Assembly (NCBI GenBank): GCA_005116895.1 | Contig: SWDO01000004.1 | Location: 358,642 to 419,780, forward strand | DNA length: 61,139 bases | Direction: 5' to 3' | Origin: Nitrospira sp. | Lineage (GTDB): Bacteria > Nitrospirota > Nitrospiria > Nitrospirales > Nitrospiraceae | Shown: piece after piece, positions 1 to 10,600 of the stretch | Numbering within the stretch: the stretch's first letter is position 1 | Layout: the number at the start of each line of letters is the position of its first letter | The notes under the pieces: generated by a model | Databases searched by the model: none | Told to the model about the DNA's origin: nothing | What the model saw: only the letters and a program-made list of their open reading frames with translations | Position numbers and translations under genes: made by a program

Positions 1-88
1 CTAGTGTCCTACGAGAATAGGCGAAAGTCTAGATCCAAATGGCCCGGAGTCTCTACCGAAAAAAGAGGCGAGGCTGCATCGATTATGA

Positions 89-175
89 TGGTGCCGAAGC
101 CGGGATTTGAACCCGGACACCCTTGCGGGCGCTAGACCCTGAATCTAGTGCGTCTGCCAGTTTCGCCACTTCGGC
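89..175 (-). tRNA. tRNA-Leu(CAG)
   Basis: Read on the minus strand, this 87-nt stretch folds as a class II tRNA. The acceptor stem GCCGAAG pairs with CTTCGGC, the discriminator is A, and CCA is encoded. The anticodon loop TTCAGGG gives CAG, there is a long variable arm, and the T-arm carries GTTCAAATC. It reads leucine CUG codons and is one of three tRNA-Leu genes in the window. It sits at the edge of a damaged gene pair, and tRNA genes are common recombination sites. Confidence 0.95.
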
Positions 176-392
176 ATACAGGCTGCTGAACAATGTCTCC
201 CTGCGGCGTTCTCAGTCACCCATCCCCCTCAACGCATCAACAACGTAGCCTTTGAGGTCGAAGCTCTTTGCGGCCTTGCTCCGATCCATTTCCGAGCAAC
301 CCGACATCAAGAACCAGACTAATGAACTACCGGGGAGATGGATTATCCTGAATTCTCCTCATCGGCGTCAAGCAAACGTTGGCGCCACCATT

Positions 393-1547
393 TCACGGCG
401 CGGCACGGATGGCTGGCCCAGGCATGGCCCATTGTCCGGCGGTCGAGATCTCCCGTGGATCGCCGCTGACGACAATGCGCTCACGTACGAGTCCGGCTGC
501 GGCCAAGAGCGAAGGGGCAGCGATCTGCGGGGCCTCATCAATCATCAGGACATCGAAGCGCACCCGACTGAACAGGGGATCGCTCGCAACCCGCATGGGT
601 GTGGCGGCAACGAGTCGTCGATTCTGAATGAAGGCCTGGCGGTTTGGATGTTCTTCGGCCGCCAGTAACTCGCGAACCTTTTTGGTTCCCCCCAGTTTGG
701 CGATCTGTTCTTGGAGTTCCTCGAACTCGGCTCGCTTTCCTCTGGGAACGGCCGCATCTGGAGCAAGCTGCTGAATGCGGCCTTTGGCGACATCGAGTTC
801 GTTGTTGAGTTGGTCCATCTGCCCCTGATACAGCGCACAGTATTGTTTGAGGGATTCTGCATTCTTCCCGACCGCTTGCATTGTCAAACGTTGAAACAGA
901 GGTAGGTGCTCGAAGTCCTTGAGCGTCTTCTGGACATCGGCCATCTTCACTTGAAGATCTCGCAATTGTGTGACGAGGCGCCATTCCAGTAAGCGGACTT
1001 CGTCCAAATCTTTTTGCTTTGCTTCTTTCTGAGACAGAAAAGGGGCCAACTCTCGGAAACTTTCATACTTATGTCTCAAGGAAGCTTTGTTGCCCTGTGA
1101 CTTGGCATAAAATTGATGCATTTGGGCTTCGAACCCCAGTGCCTGAAGATCGACGCCGCCGGCTTGCGAGACAATCGGAAGTTCATATCGAGTGATCCAC
1201 GTTGTGTGATTCAGGCCACCGGCCTTCATGGTACGCCCCACCATCCCCACCATCTCATCGCACTCTAGGTGGTCTGGACTGATCAGGAGGATGCGCTTGT
1301 TAGCTCGAATCAGCTCCATCGCTAGATTCCCCAGCTTTTGACAGCGGGATGACCGGTCGTCTGACCACACCGTCGTGAAGATAGATGAGGTGGAGGGAAA
1401 GGCCTCAGCTTCCACGTCCTGCATCTGCAGCAGCGACGCCAACCGCTCGGTTGGCCCAAGGTGATACAGGTCTGGCTTCACCAACATATCTTTCAGGCGG
1501 GAGGCTGACGTGCCGACAAGGCCGGCCTGATCTGGAACAAGGGTCAC
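393..1547 (-). CDS. Degenerate SF1 helicase-like protein, P-loop missing, ends disrupted
   Basis: This ORF resembles the first RecA-like half of a UPF1/DNA2-type superfamily I helicase. Motif II is visible near the end (VLMIDEAPQ), followed by motif III (VVSGDPRE), with a coiled-coil insertion at about residues 150-280. Where the Walker A loop should stand (about residues 60-72) the sequence reads WSDDRSSRC, with no GKT. The second RecA-like domain with motifs IV-VI is absent. The start is a GTG whose last bases overlap the TGA of the upstream ORF. The same frame stays open upstream to about 1720 with coding-like sequence but no start codon. At the 3' end a shifted frame continues with coding-like residues to a TAA at 343-345. 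The gene may be a remnant or an inactive paralogue; ATPase activity is unlikely. Confidence 0.5.
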   Translation of the reverse strand: MTLVPDQAGLVGTSASRLKDMLVKPDLYHLGPTERLASLLQMQDVEAEAFPSTSSIFTTVWSDDRSSRCQKLGNLAMELIRANKRILLISPDHLECDEMVGMVGRTMKAGGLNHTTWITRYELPIVSQAGGVDLQALGFEAQMHQFYAKSQGNKASLRHKYESFRELAPFLSQKEAKQKDLDEVRLLEWRLVTQLRDLQVKMADVQKTLKDFEHLPLFQRLTMQAVGKNAESLKQYCALYQGQMDQLNNELDVAKGRIQQLAPDAAVPRGKRAEFEELQEQIAKLGGTKKVRELLAAEEHPNRQAFIQNRRLVAATPMRVASDPLFSRVRFDVLMIDEAPQIAAPSLLAAAGLVRERIVVSGDPREISTAGQWAMPGPAIRAAP

Positions 1548-2686
1548 AGAGGGGATTTCGCGTCCGAGGGCATCGACCAGTTGGACGGATAGGCTGTTCC
1601 CGGCCTGCCGCAGGACAATTCCTTCCGTCGTGTCCGCCTCATCGGCAGGGACGACGGATACTGGAAGGTCAACCGGCGCTGTCTCGTGGCTACCTCGATG
1701 GTCGCGTGTTTCTCCTTCTCAGACCACTCTTTCACGACCTCGAGGATCTTCCGGTACGGGGCCTGCGACACGCGATAGAGGAGCGTCGCAACGATTTCGT
1801 CCAGCGGATGGTGCGGCTCAATTAGCTCAACCAACTCAACGGGCCCCCAGTTTTCAGGCTGATCGAGCCCTGCCCCGCGCAAGACTTCCTTCGCATGACG
1901 AGCTAAATCGGAGTAGACCGATTCTTGATAGGCATTCGCCTTGGCATGCCGCGCGAGTGTCGGAGCCAATGGATCACTCAGGCCAGCGCTCTGACCGCAG
2001 AGCTCGCCCCATAGATTCACCGGCGGACGTTGGCAGGCTTCTTTCAAATCCTCGCCGATCGCCCGCAGTTCCGGCAATTGCGACGACAACAGGCGCGTCA
2101 TCTGCTTTTCCAACGTCCGGATGCTGACGACTTGTCCGACATTGGTCTTGGCCGCAAGAGGAAGCAGATAACGGGTGACATCGAAGGCGCGTGCCGCGAT
2201 CGTCCGCTGATAATCGGCTGGTTTCATGGACTCTGGACGCGGGTCCCGTTCGGAGAGGTACGCGATCAAGGGATCGTGCAGCAATCGATAAATTTCGGAC
2301 AGACTGCGAAGAATGCCTTCATAGACTGCCTCGGTTTCGCTCCCTCGAATCTGGCCCGGTACAAACCACCGGCTCGCGGCAAAATTCTGATAGCGGCTCG
2401 ATTTGGCCTGACCGTCCCAGAGCGGCTCGTCCTCCAGGCGAATGGCGGCGAGCTCCGAAATCTCTTCAAAACAGATGATGACGTGGCCGAGGTCGGCGAT
2501 CGACGCATGACCGTAATCGAAATAAAACTGGTCCCAGAACTTTTCCGAGGAATGGCCATACACCCACCGGATGCTCTGTTCGATGGAATCCGGCGATCGG
2601 CTATAGCGCGCTAGTGCATACGCAGATTTCTCCGGCGGCATAGGCGCGATGGCCATGACCCGGCGACCTGATTGATCCTGACTCAT
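1544..2686 (-). pseudogene. thyX: Truncated two-domain flavin-dependent thymidylate synthase (ThyX)
   Basis: Residues 1 to about 335 match the N-terminal part of the long, duplicated ThyX form of about 530 residues: YGHASIADLGH, then LWDGQAKSSRYQNF, then a helical linker ending near WSEKEKHATIEVATRQR. The second ThyX half, which carries the catalytic RHR-x2-S motif, should follow. Instead the frame continues for about 40 residues of arginine/serine/proline-rich, shadow-like sequence to a stop overlapping the next gene's GTG. In the neighbouring frame the sequence becomes coding-like and runs into the helicase-like ORF. I infer a deletion or rearrangement joining two truncated genes near 1665-1690. 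Thymidylate synthase activity is not expected from this fragment. Confidence 0.6.
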
Positions 2687-2849
2687 AGAAGGTCTTTCAC
2701 GTTCGATTGAACCGTAGGCCGCGCACTATACCTCTCGATTCAAGATGGCGCAAGCTCAGGTCCGTTGACTTGCCTCAGAAGGCGCCGCTATAGTCCGCGC
2801 AAATCATGCGGTGTGAGGTGTCCATGGGAGCAGGAGGCGACCGTTCTTC

Positions 2850-4112
2850 ATGATTAAAGGCATTAAAGGTGTGAAAGATCTATTACCGGAAGAGACCCCC
2901 CGTTGGCGCCTCATCGAAGAAACTGCCAGGCGGTGGGCTGGCCGGTATGGATTTCATGAAATTCGAATCCCGATCTTTGAAATGACGACCTTGTTTGCAC
3001 GAAGCATCGGTGCCTCAACCGATATCGTTGAGAAAGAGATGTACACCTTCCCAGATCGCGACGGCACATCTCTCACCCTTCGGCCTGAAGGGACTGCTGG
3101 GACTGTCCGAGCCTATATCGAGCACAATCGGGCCGCAATCCCCGTTCCTCAGAAGTACTTCTATTTCGGGCCCATGTTTCGTCACGAGCGTCCCCAAGCC
3201 GGCCGGCTCAGGCAATTTCATCAGTTTGGCGTCGAGTCTCTTGGTATGGCGGATCCCCGAGCCGATGTCGAGGTCATTACCCTCCTCTGGCGGATCCTGT
3301 CCGACCTTAATCTTCCCAGTCTCACCTTGGAAATTAACAACCTAGGCTATACCGCTGATCGAGATACCTATCGACCTCACCTCGTGAGTTACCTTAGACA
3401 ACATGAATCGGGCCTGTGTGCAAATTGCCGGCACCGCATCGACGCCAACCCACTGCGAGTTCTGGACTGCAAAGTCCCCGAGTGTCGCGCAATTACAGAA
3501 ACCGCGCCACGCCTAGGCGACTCCCTTTCTGAGGCAGCTCGTTCATACTTCACACAAGTCCTCACTGGTCTTGACGCTATTAAGATACCGTACTCGTTGA
3601 ATCATCGGCTGGTGCGAGGCCTTGATTACTATAACCTCACCACCTTTGAGGTCACTGCGACCAACTTAGGTGCTCAGAATGCCGTAGGTGCATGTGGACG
3701 CTACGATCAGTTGGTTGAAACTCTCGGAGGGCCACCCACTCCTGCTGTTGGTTTTGCCATCGGCCTCGAAAGAATGTCGATGTTGTTGCCTGAGTCAGTA
3801 ACAGGAAGAACACCGGAGGATCTCACTATCTATATTGCCGGCTTCGGTAACCAGGGTGCAGTGGCTGGTCTCACGGCGCTGGAAGAACTTCGTCTTACTG
3901 GACTCCACGCAGTTTCCGATTTTCGATCCACAACCCTGAAGGCTCACTTACGACAAGCTGACCGTCTTGCGTCTCGCTTCACTCTTATCATCGGGGATGA
4001 TGAAGTCGTGAAAGGGTCGGCAGTTCTTCGCGATATGATGACAAAAGTACAGCATGATGTGAATCTCTCTACCCTAAGTCCTCAGATTCTGTCTCTTCTT
4101 CCCGGCTCCTAA
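2850..4112 (+). CDS. hisS: Histidyl-tRNA synthetase
   Basis: This class II aminoacyl-tRNA synthetase charges tRNA-His with histidine. The class II motif 2 is present (FRHERPQAGRLRQFHQ), as are the histidine-specific GLDYYN segment, GRYDQLVETLGG, and a C-terminal anticodon-binding domain from about residue 325. At 420 residues it has the usual bacterial length. The ATG is preceded by AGGAGG about ten bases upstream. It is followed at 97 bp by three small DsrE-family genes on the same strand. The 3' half already becomes richer in A/T and pyrimidines than the flanking replication genes. Confidence 0.97.
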   Translation: MIKGIKGVKDLLPEETPRWRLIEETARRWAGRYGFHEIRIPIFEMTTLFARSIGASTDIVEKEMYTFPDRDGTSLTLRPEGTAGTVRAYIEHNRAAIPVPQKYFYFGPMFRHERPQAGRLRQFHQFGVESLGMADPRADVEVITLLWRILSDLNLPSLTLEINNLGYTADRDTYRPHLVSYLRQHESGLCANCRHRIDANPLRVLDCKVPECRAITETAPRLGDSLSEAARSYFTQVLTGLDAIKIPYSLNHRLVRGLDYYNLTTFEVTATNLGAQNAVGACGRYDQLVETLGGPPTPAVGFAIGLERMSMLLPESVTGRTPEDLTIYIAGFGNQGAVAGLTALEELRLTGLHAVSDFRSTTLKAHLRQADRLASRFTLIIGDDEVVKGSAVLRDMMTKVQHDVNLSTLSPQILSLLPGS

Positions 4113-4208
4113 AGTGCACGCTTTTCCGGATTGACTTTCCCCTCAAAACCACTTAATCTCTCATGGTGGATATAGTACATAACTATATATAATTCATCAT
4201 AAATTCCT

Positions 4209-4529
4209 GTGGATTCAAAGAAGATTGGTTTTCTCCTAGCTCTTCCTCCATCACATACCAGCGCTGAGACTGTGCATGGTCTCGCGCACGCGGCCCTTGA
4301 TGCTGGCCAAGAGGTCTACTTATACCTTATTGATGAAGGTGTGAAGAATATTCACAGCGACCGCTACCGAGGTCTCGCCCAAGAAGGGGCCAAAATTTTT
4401 GCCTGCGCCTATGGGTGTCAACAACACCACGTTCCAACCGAAACTATAGATGCCAAAATGTCGCTCTGTGGCCTCGTTGTATTGTCTGGACTTATCGAAG
4501 CCTGTGATCCGTTTCTATCGTTTACCTAA
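4209..4529 (+). CDS. DsrE/TusD-like small sulfur-relay protein
   Basis: This 106-residue protein has the DsrE/DsrF fold signature: a hydrophobic first strand (IGFLLALPP), an AHAALDAGQEVYLYLIDEGV segment, and a cysteine-containing loop (FACAYGCQQH) where TusD/DsrE proteins carry their sulfur-accepting cysteine. Translation starts at GTG. It is first of three consecutive small genes that look like the E, F and H members of a tusDCB/dsrEFH set. In known systems these pass persulfide sulfur to tRNA 2-thiouridine synthesis or to dissimilatory sulfur metabolism. No dsrAB or mnmA is in view, so the role is open. Local A/T content is unusually high. Confidence 0.6.
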   Translation: MDSKKIGFLLALPPSHTSAETVHGLAHAALDAGQEVYLYLIDEGVKNIHSDRYRGLAQEGAKIFACAYGCQQHHVPTETIDAKMSLCGLVVLSGLIEACDPFLSFT

Positions 4530-4542
4530 TTATTTCTTCTCT

Positions 4543-4884
4543 ATGGCAAAAAACGTTGCTGTTATTATTCAAGAAGATCCTCGAAAGACACATAGGCCTG
4601 TCGAGGCTCTCCGTATTGCTCTTGGCCTTTCGGCTGGATCTCACATGACAACTGTCGTGCTCCTTGGTGAGGCTGCCCGTCTCCTAGGAGATGAGACCGA
4701 CGATATTCTCGATATTGAGATCCTTGAAAAGTATCTTCCTGCTATTAAACAACTCGAAATTCAATTTATTGTCCCTCATATGATTGATCAGGTAGTTATC
4801 CAGGATGACTTCCTCGTGAAACGTGAAAACAACGAAACTATTCGCTCCTTTGTACAATCTATGGATTGCACACTTGTGTTTTGA
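4543..4884 (+). CDS. DsrE-family protein, second of the trio
   Basis: The frame is open from 4450, but the likely start is the ATG at 4543, 14 bp after the previous stop, giving about 113 residues beginning MAKNVAVIIQEDPRK. The pattern of a hydrophobic strand, ALRIALGLSAG helix and TVVLLGEAARLLG strand-helix fits the DsrE/DsrF fold. No cysteine stands in the usual active loop, and the only cysteine is close to the C-terminus (MDCTLVF). The tight spacing with both neighbours supports one operon and a hetero-oligomer of DsrEFH type. Family-level call only. Confidence 0.5.
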   Translation: MAKNVAVIIQEDPRKTHRPVEALRIALGLSAGSHMTTVVLLGEAARLLGDETDDILDIEILEKYLPAIKQLEIQFIVPHMIDQVVIQDDFLVKRENNETIRSFVQSMDCTLVF

Positions 4885-4901
4885 CTCAGGAGCTTCTTTA
4901 T

Positions 4902-5123
4902 ATGTTCTCGGCTGTCTATATTGTTCGTTCTCCACTCCATACTCTGTCCCAGATACTCTTGCCTGAAAAGAGTTCAGCTATAGTACTTTCCCTGGAAGAT
5001 CCCCTTCTTCCAGGAAAAGTATTGAGTGTAACAAATACCACTCAATTCACAGAGGGGGAGAGGTTATCGTATGAACAAATACTCGAACTACTTCATAAAG
5101 GCACAAAGGTCATAACACTATGA
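4902..5123 (+). CDS. DsrH/TusB-like small protein, third of the trio
   Basis: A 73-residue protein starting at the ATG at 4902, preceded by CAGGAGC. The size, the N-terminal strand MFSAVYIVRSP, and the C-terminal end SYEQILELLHKGTKVITL resemble TusB/DsrH, which is usually about 95 residues and ends in a conserved Leu/Ile-rich tail. The cysteine of DsrH is not seen. The gene ends at the boundary of the origin region. Operon membership with the two preceding DsrE-like genes is the main support. Confidence 0.45.
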   Translation: MFSAVYIVRSPLHTLSQILLPEKSSAIVLSLEDPLLPGKVLSVTNTTQFTEGERLSYEQILELLHKGTKVITL

Positions 5124-5454
5124 CTCCGAAGCTTGTTCGTTAAGAAAGTTAGGAGTAGTGGAAGTAGGAGTAGTGGAGTGAATAGAGAGTATAACTGTGA
5201 AGTGGTTGATTTTATAAAGTAAGTATTACTAGATAGATAAGGATAACACTGGGGATTGTTTCTTTATAGAGTCGTTGGAATATGTGAAAAGCTTGTGAAG
5301 AAGGAATAGATGGCGATTGTACCTTCGTTATATAACTCGACATGTCCTGGTGTGACGTGGTATTCAGCCTCCCTTTTTATCCGTTATAAAGAGAAGTGGA
5401 ATAGTAGTTATCCACAAGTGTGAATAATCCTGTGTATAGCGGTTTTGATGCGTT
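5124..5454 (+). other. Putative replication origin (oriC)
   Basis: This gene-free AT-rich stretch lies directly upstream of dnaA. It holds a perfect DnaA box TTATCCACA at 5408-5416 and an oppositely oriented near-perfect box TGTGAATAA at 5419-5427. A third, weaker box (TGTGTATAG) lies near 5432-5440. TAGTAG abuts the perfect box on its 5' side. Near 5150-5180 is a triplet-phased purine array containing a 12-bp direct repeat (5151-5162 and 5166-5177), followed by an A/T-rich tract around 5210-5250 suitable for unwinding. Position next to dnaA-dnaN-gyrBA is the classic bacterial origin context. A GC-skew switch here would settle it. Confidence 0.8.
5408..5427 (+). promoter_or_regulatory. Pair of convergent DnaA boxes upstream of dnaA
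   Basis: TTATCCACA at 5408-5416 matches the consensus exactly. TGTGAATAA at 5419-5427 is the inverted box with one mismatch, separated by two bases. The pair lies 28 bp before the dnaA ATG, so it probably serves both origin firing and dnaA autoregulation. Confidence 0.8.
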
Positions 5455-6798
5455 ATGAGTATTGACACTGTTTGGCAAGAAGCATTGCAGTATATCCAAG
5501 CGAAAGTTCCTAAACAGGTGTATGACACATGGTTTATACCGGTTTACCTCGACCGGATTGAGAACTCGACGGCGCATATTGGGGTTCCGAATAAGTTCTT
5601 CGGGGAATGGCTGGATGCTCATTATGGACCGCTACTAGCGGAAGCTATGGCCACGGCTCGTGGTGGAGGACTGATGGGTGTGGCATTCACAGTCCGCCCA
5701 AAGAGCACTGCCCAGGAGATTGAACCACAGAGCGTTGTCACTGCGCCGCGAGGTATCACTCAGTCTAAGCCGCGACGGGGAATCCAGCTCAACCCAAAAT
5801 ATATATTTAAGAACTTCGTTGTTGGTGCTGGGAACCAATTTGCTCATGCGGCCTGTATGGCCGTAGCCGAACAGCCAGGCCAGACCTATAACCCGCTCTT
5901 TATTTATGGAGGGGTGGGACTCGGGAAGACTCATCTCTTAAACGCGATCGGAAATCATGTCGCTGAAAAGAGCGATCTGCGAATTGCTTATCTGACCACA
6001 GAGCAATTTACCAATGAGGTGATCAACTCCATTCGATATGACAAAATGATGGATTTACGGAAACGGTATCGACATATCGACATGCTGATGATCGATGATA
6101 TCCAATTCCTGGTCGGGAAGGAACGGACACAGGAAGAGTTCTTTCATACCTTCAATGCCTTATATGAGGGGCATAAGCAGATTGTTCTCTCCAGCGACCG
6201 GTTTCCTAAGGATATGCCGGATATCGAAGAGCGTCTACGATCTCGGTTCGAATGGGGATTGATTGCAGACTTGCAGCCGCCTGATGTGGAGACCCGCATT
6301 GCCATCCTGAGAAAAAAATCAGAAGATGAGGGACTCAAACTGCCGGAAGACGTCATCCAGTTCCTATCGATCACGATGAAGAGCAATATCCGTGAATTGG
6401 AAGGCAGCCTGGTTCGACTAGGTGCGTATGCCTCGCTGACGGGGCAGGTGATAAGCCTTGATCTTGCCAAGACCGTCTTGCGCGATGTCATTGGGGATAA
6501 GAAAAAGATCGTTGCGATGGATGATATTCAAGAGGCGGTCTGTACACAATTCCATGTAAAGATGACGGAGTTGAAATCTCGCCGCAGAAGTAAGACGCTC
6601 GTACATCCTCGACAGATCGCAATGTATCTGTGTCGAGAGCTGACTGATGCCTCGTACCCTGAAATCGGGCGCCAATTTGGCGGTAAAGATCATACGACCA
6701 TCATTCATGCCTGTCGCCAGGTCACAAAGGCCAAGGAGACCAACACGGTGTTGCAGGCGACGCTTGAAACATTGAAAGAGCAAATTCTTCGTAGTTAA
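5455..6798 (+). CDS. dnaA: Chromosomal replication initiator protein DnaA
   Basis: All four DnaA domains are present. Domain I starts with VWQEALQYIQAKVPKQVYDTW and is followed by a short linker. The AAA+ domain contains Walker A GGVGLGKTH and Walker B MLMIDDIQFL. The C-terminal DNA-binding domain carries the signature of DnaA box recognition (FGGKDHTTIIHACRQV). The length of 447 residues is normal. DnaA binds the boxes just upstream, opens the origin and loads helicase. The start ATG lies 28 bp after the DnaA box pair. dnaN follows after 23 bp, so the two are likely cotranscribed. Confidence 0.98.
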   Translation: MSIDTVWQEALQYIQAKVPKQVYDTWFIPVYLDRIENSTAHIGVPNKFFGEWLDAHYGPLLAEAMATARGGGLMGVAFTVRPKSTAQEIEPQSVVTAPRGITQSKPRRGIQLNPKYIFKNFVVGAGNQFAHAACMAVAEQPGQTYNPLFIYGGVGLGKTHLLNAIGNHVAEKSDLRIAYLTTEQFTNEVINSIRYDKMMDLRKRYRHIDMLMIDDIQFLVGKERTQEEFFHTFNALYEGHKQIVLSSDRFPKDMPDIEERLRSRFEWGLIADLQPPDVETRIAILRKKSEDEGLKLPEDVIQFLSITMKSNIRELEGSLVRLGAYASLTGQVISLDLAKTVLRDVIGDKKKIVAMDDIQEAVCTQFHVKMTELKSRRRSKTLVHPRQIAMYLCRELTDASYPEIGRQFGGKDHTTIIHACRQVTKAKETNTVLQATLETLKEQILRS

Positions 6799-6821
6799 GA
6801 GCTTCGCAGGGAGAATTCTCT

Positions 6822-7958
6822 ATGAAAATACGTATTGGGCGAGATGAATTGTTGACAGGACTTCAGCGGGTCCAAGGTGTCGTGGAGAAACGAAATACGA
6901 TGCCGATTCTGTCCAATATCTTGTTGGAAGCCAAGCAGGATGGGGTAGAGATTGTCGCGACAGACCTCGAAATTGGATTGCGAGGTCTGTACAAGGGAAC
7001 CGTTCTGTCGACTGGCGGTGTCACCATCTCAGCCCGAAAATTATTCGAGATCGTCAAAGAGTTACCCCCTGGCGACATCGAACTGACGTCGACAGACAAC
7101 AACTGGACGACTATCCAAGCCGGGAAGAGCCAATTCAAAGTCGTCGGCCTTCCCAGCAGCGAATATCCTGCACTGCCGACCATCGAGCGCGAGGGATTGA
7201 CACCGCTTTCAGGAGAGGGCCTTCTGGAATTGATCCGGAAGACACTCTTTGCCGCCGGTGATAACGATGCTCGATATATCCTGAACGGCCTCTTGGTCAC
7301 TCTCGTTTCGACCGACAAAAAAACCTCGCTGCGATTAGTCGGCACAGATGGCCATCGTTTAGCAGTGGCAGAGCAAGAAGTCGGAAAGGCCGGTACTACC
7401 GGTACTAAAGGTGTGCCCCAGGAAATGAAAGCCATCATACCGAAGAAGGCGGCGCATGAAATCCGCCGTCTCTTGGAGGAGGGCGTAGATGCCGAACCGC
7501 TCATCGGTTTCTCAAAAAACCTCATGATCTTCCGAAAGAGCGGGTTGCTGCTGACGTCTCGGTTGATGGAAGGCAACTACCCTAACTACCAACAGGTCAT
7601 CCCAAAAGAAAGCGGCAAGAAGATCAGTGTGAGTCGAAGTGAATTGGAGAGCGCGCTGCGGCGAGTGTCGGTACTGGCTAAGGATAAAGCCAGCGCGGTA
7701 AAGGTTTCGTTCGCATCCGATAAGATGACCTTGTTTTCCAGCAGTCCAGATTACGGGGAAGCCACGGAAGAATTGCCAGCCCACTATGAAGGAGAGGCCA
7801 TCCAGACGGGATTCAATGCCCGTTACCTGTTGGATGTCTTCAGCGTGATGGATGGGGAAACACTATCACTTCAGATGGAAACTCCGCTCAGTCCCTGTCT
7901 AATTCAAGAACCGGAAAGCCCGGGGTTCAAATGTGTGGTTATGCCCATTAAGATTTAG
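6822..7958 (+). CDS. dnaN: DNA polymerase III sliding clamp, beta subunit
   Basis: A 378-residue beta clamp with three repeated clamp domains. Recognisable segments are MPILSNILLEA near the N-terminus, ATDLEIGL, the ARYILNGLL region in domain 2, LVGTDGHRLAV, and the C-terminal ending VVMPIKI. It encircles DNA and tethers polymerase and repair enzymes. GGGAG precedes the ATG. It lies between dnaA and gyrB in the conserved order dnaA-dnaN-gyrB-gyrA. recF, often present between dnaN and gyrB, is absent here. Confidence 0.98.
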   Translation: MKIRIGRDELLTGLQRVQGVVEKRNTMPILSNILLEAKQDGVEIVATDLEIGLRGLYKGTVLSTGGVTISARKLFEIVKELPPGDIELTSTDNNWTTIQAGKSQFKVVGLPSSEYPALPTIEREGLTPLSGEGLLELIRKTLFAAGDNDARYILNGLLVTLVSTDKKTSLRLVGTDGHRLAVAEQEVGKAGTTGTKGVPQEMKAIIPKKAAHEIRRLLEEGVDAEPLIGFSKNLMIFRKSGLLLTSRLMEGNYPNYQQVIPKESGKKISVSRSELESALRRVSVLAKDKASAVKVSFASDKMTLFSSSPDYGEATEELPAHYEGEAIQTGFNARYLLDVFSVMDGETLSLQMETPLSPCLIQEPESPGFKCVVMPIKI

Positions 7959-7976
7959 TGGGATAATGGTGAATAA

Positions 7977-10520
<2,544 letters not shown>

Positions 10521-10590
10521 CGTCGTTCGTGAAGCGTGAAGCGAAGGCCGAACAGGATTTCGGATCCTTACGTTTCACGAGTAATGATTA
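10521..10590 (+). repeat. Intergenic CGTGAAGC-type repeat between gyrB and gyrA
   Basis: The spacer opens with CGTCGTTCGTGAAGCGTG (10521-10538), which recurs exactly at 60808-60825. It closes with TTTCACGAG, a motif shared with the spacer before mdh (22531-22562). Such CGTGAAGC/GCTTCACG islands look like a dispersed intergenic family that can pair as imperfect hairpins. Confidence 0.7.
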
Positions 10591-10600
10591 ACGAGGACAT

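Noticed and set aside
252..668. Plus-strand 138-codon ORF opposite the helicase-like gene
   Set aside because: It has arginine/glycine-rich shadow composition, no ribosome binding site, and lies antisense to sequence with helicase motifs.
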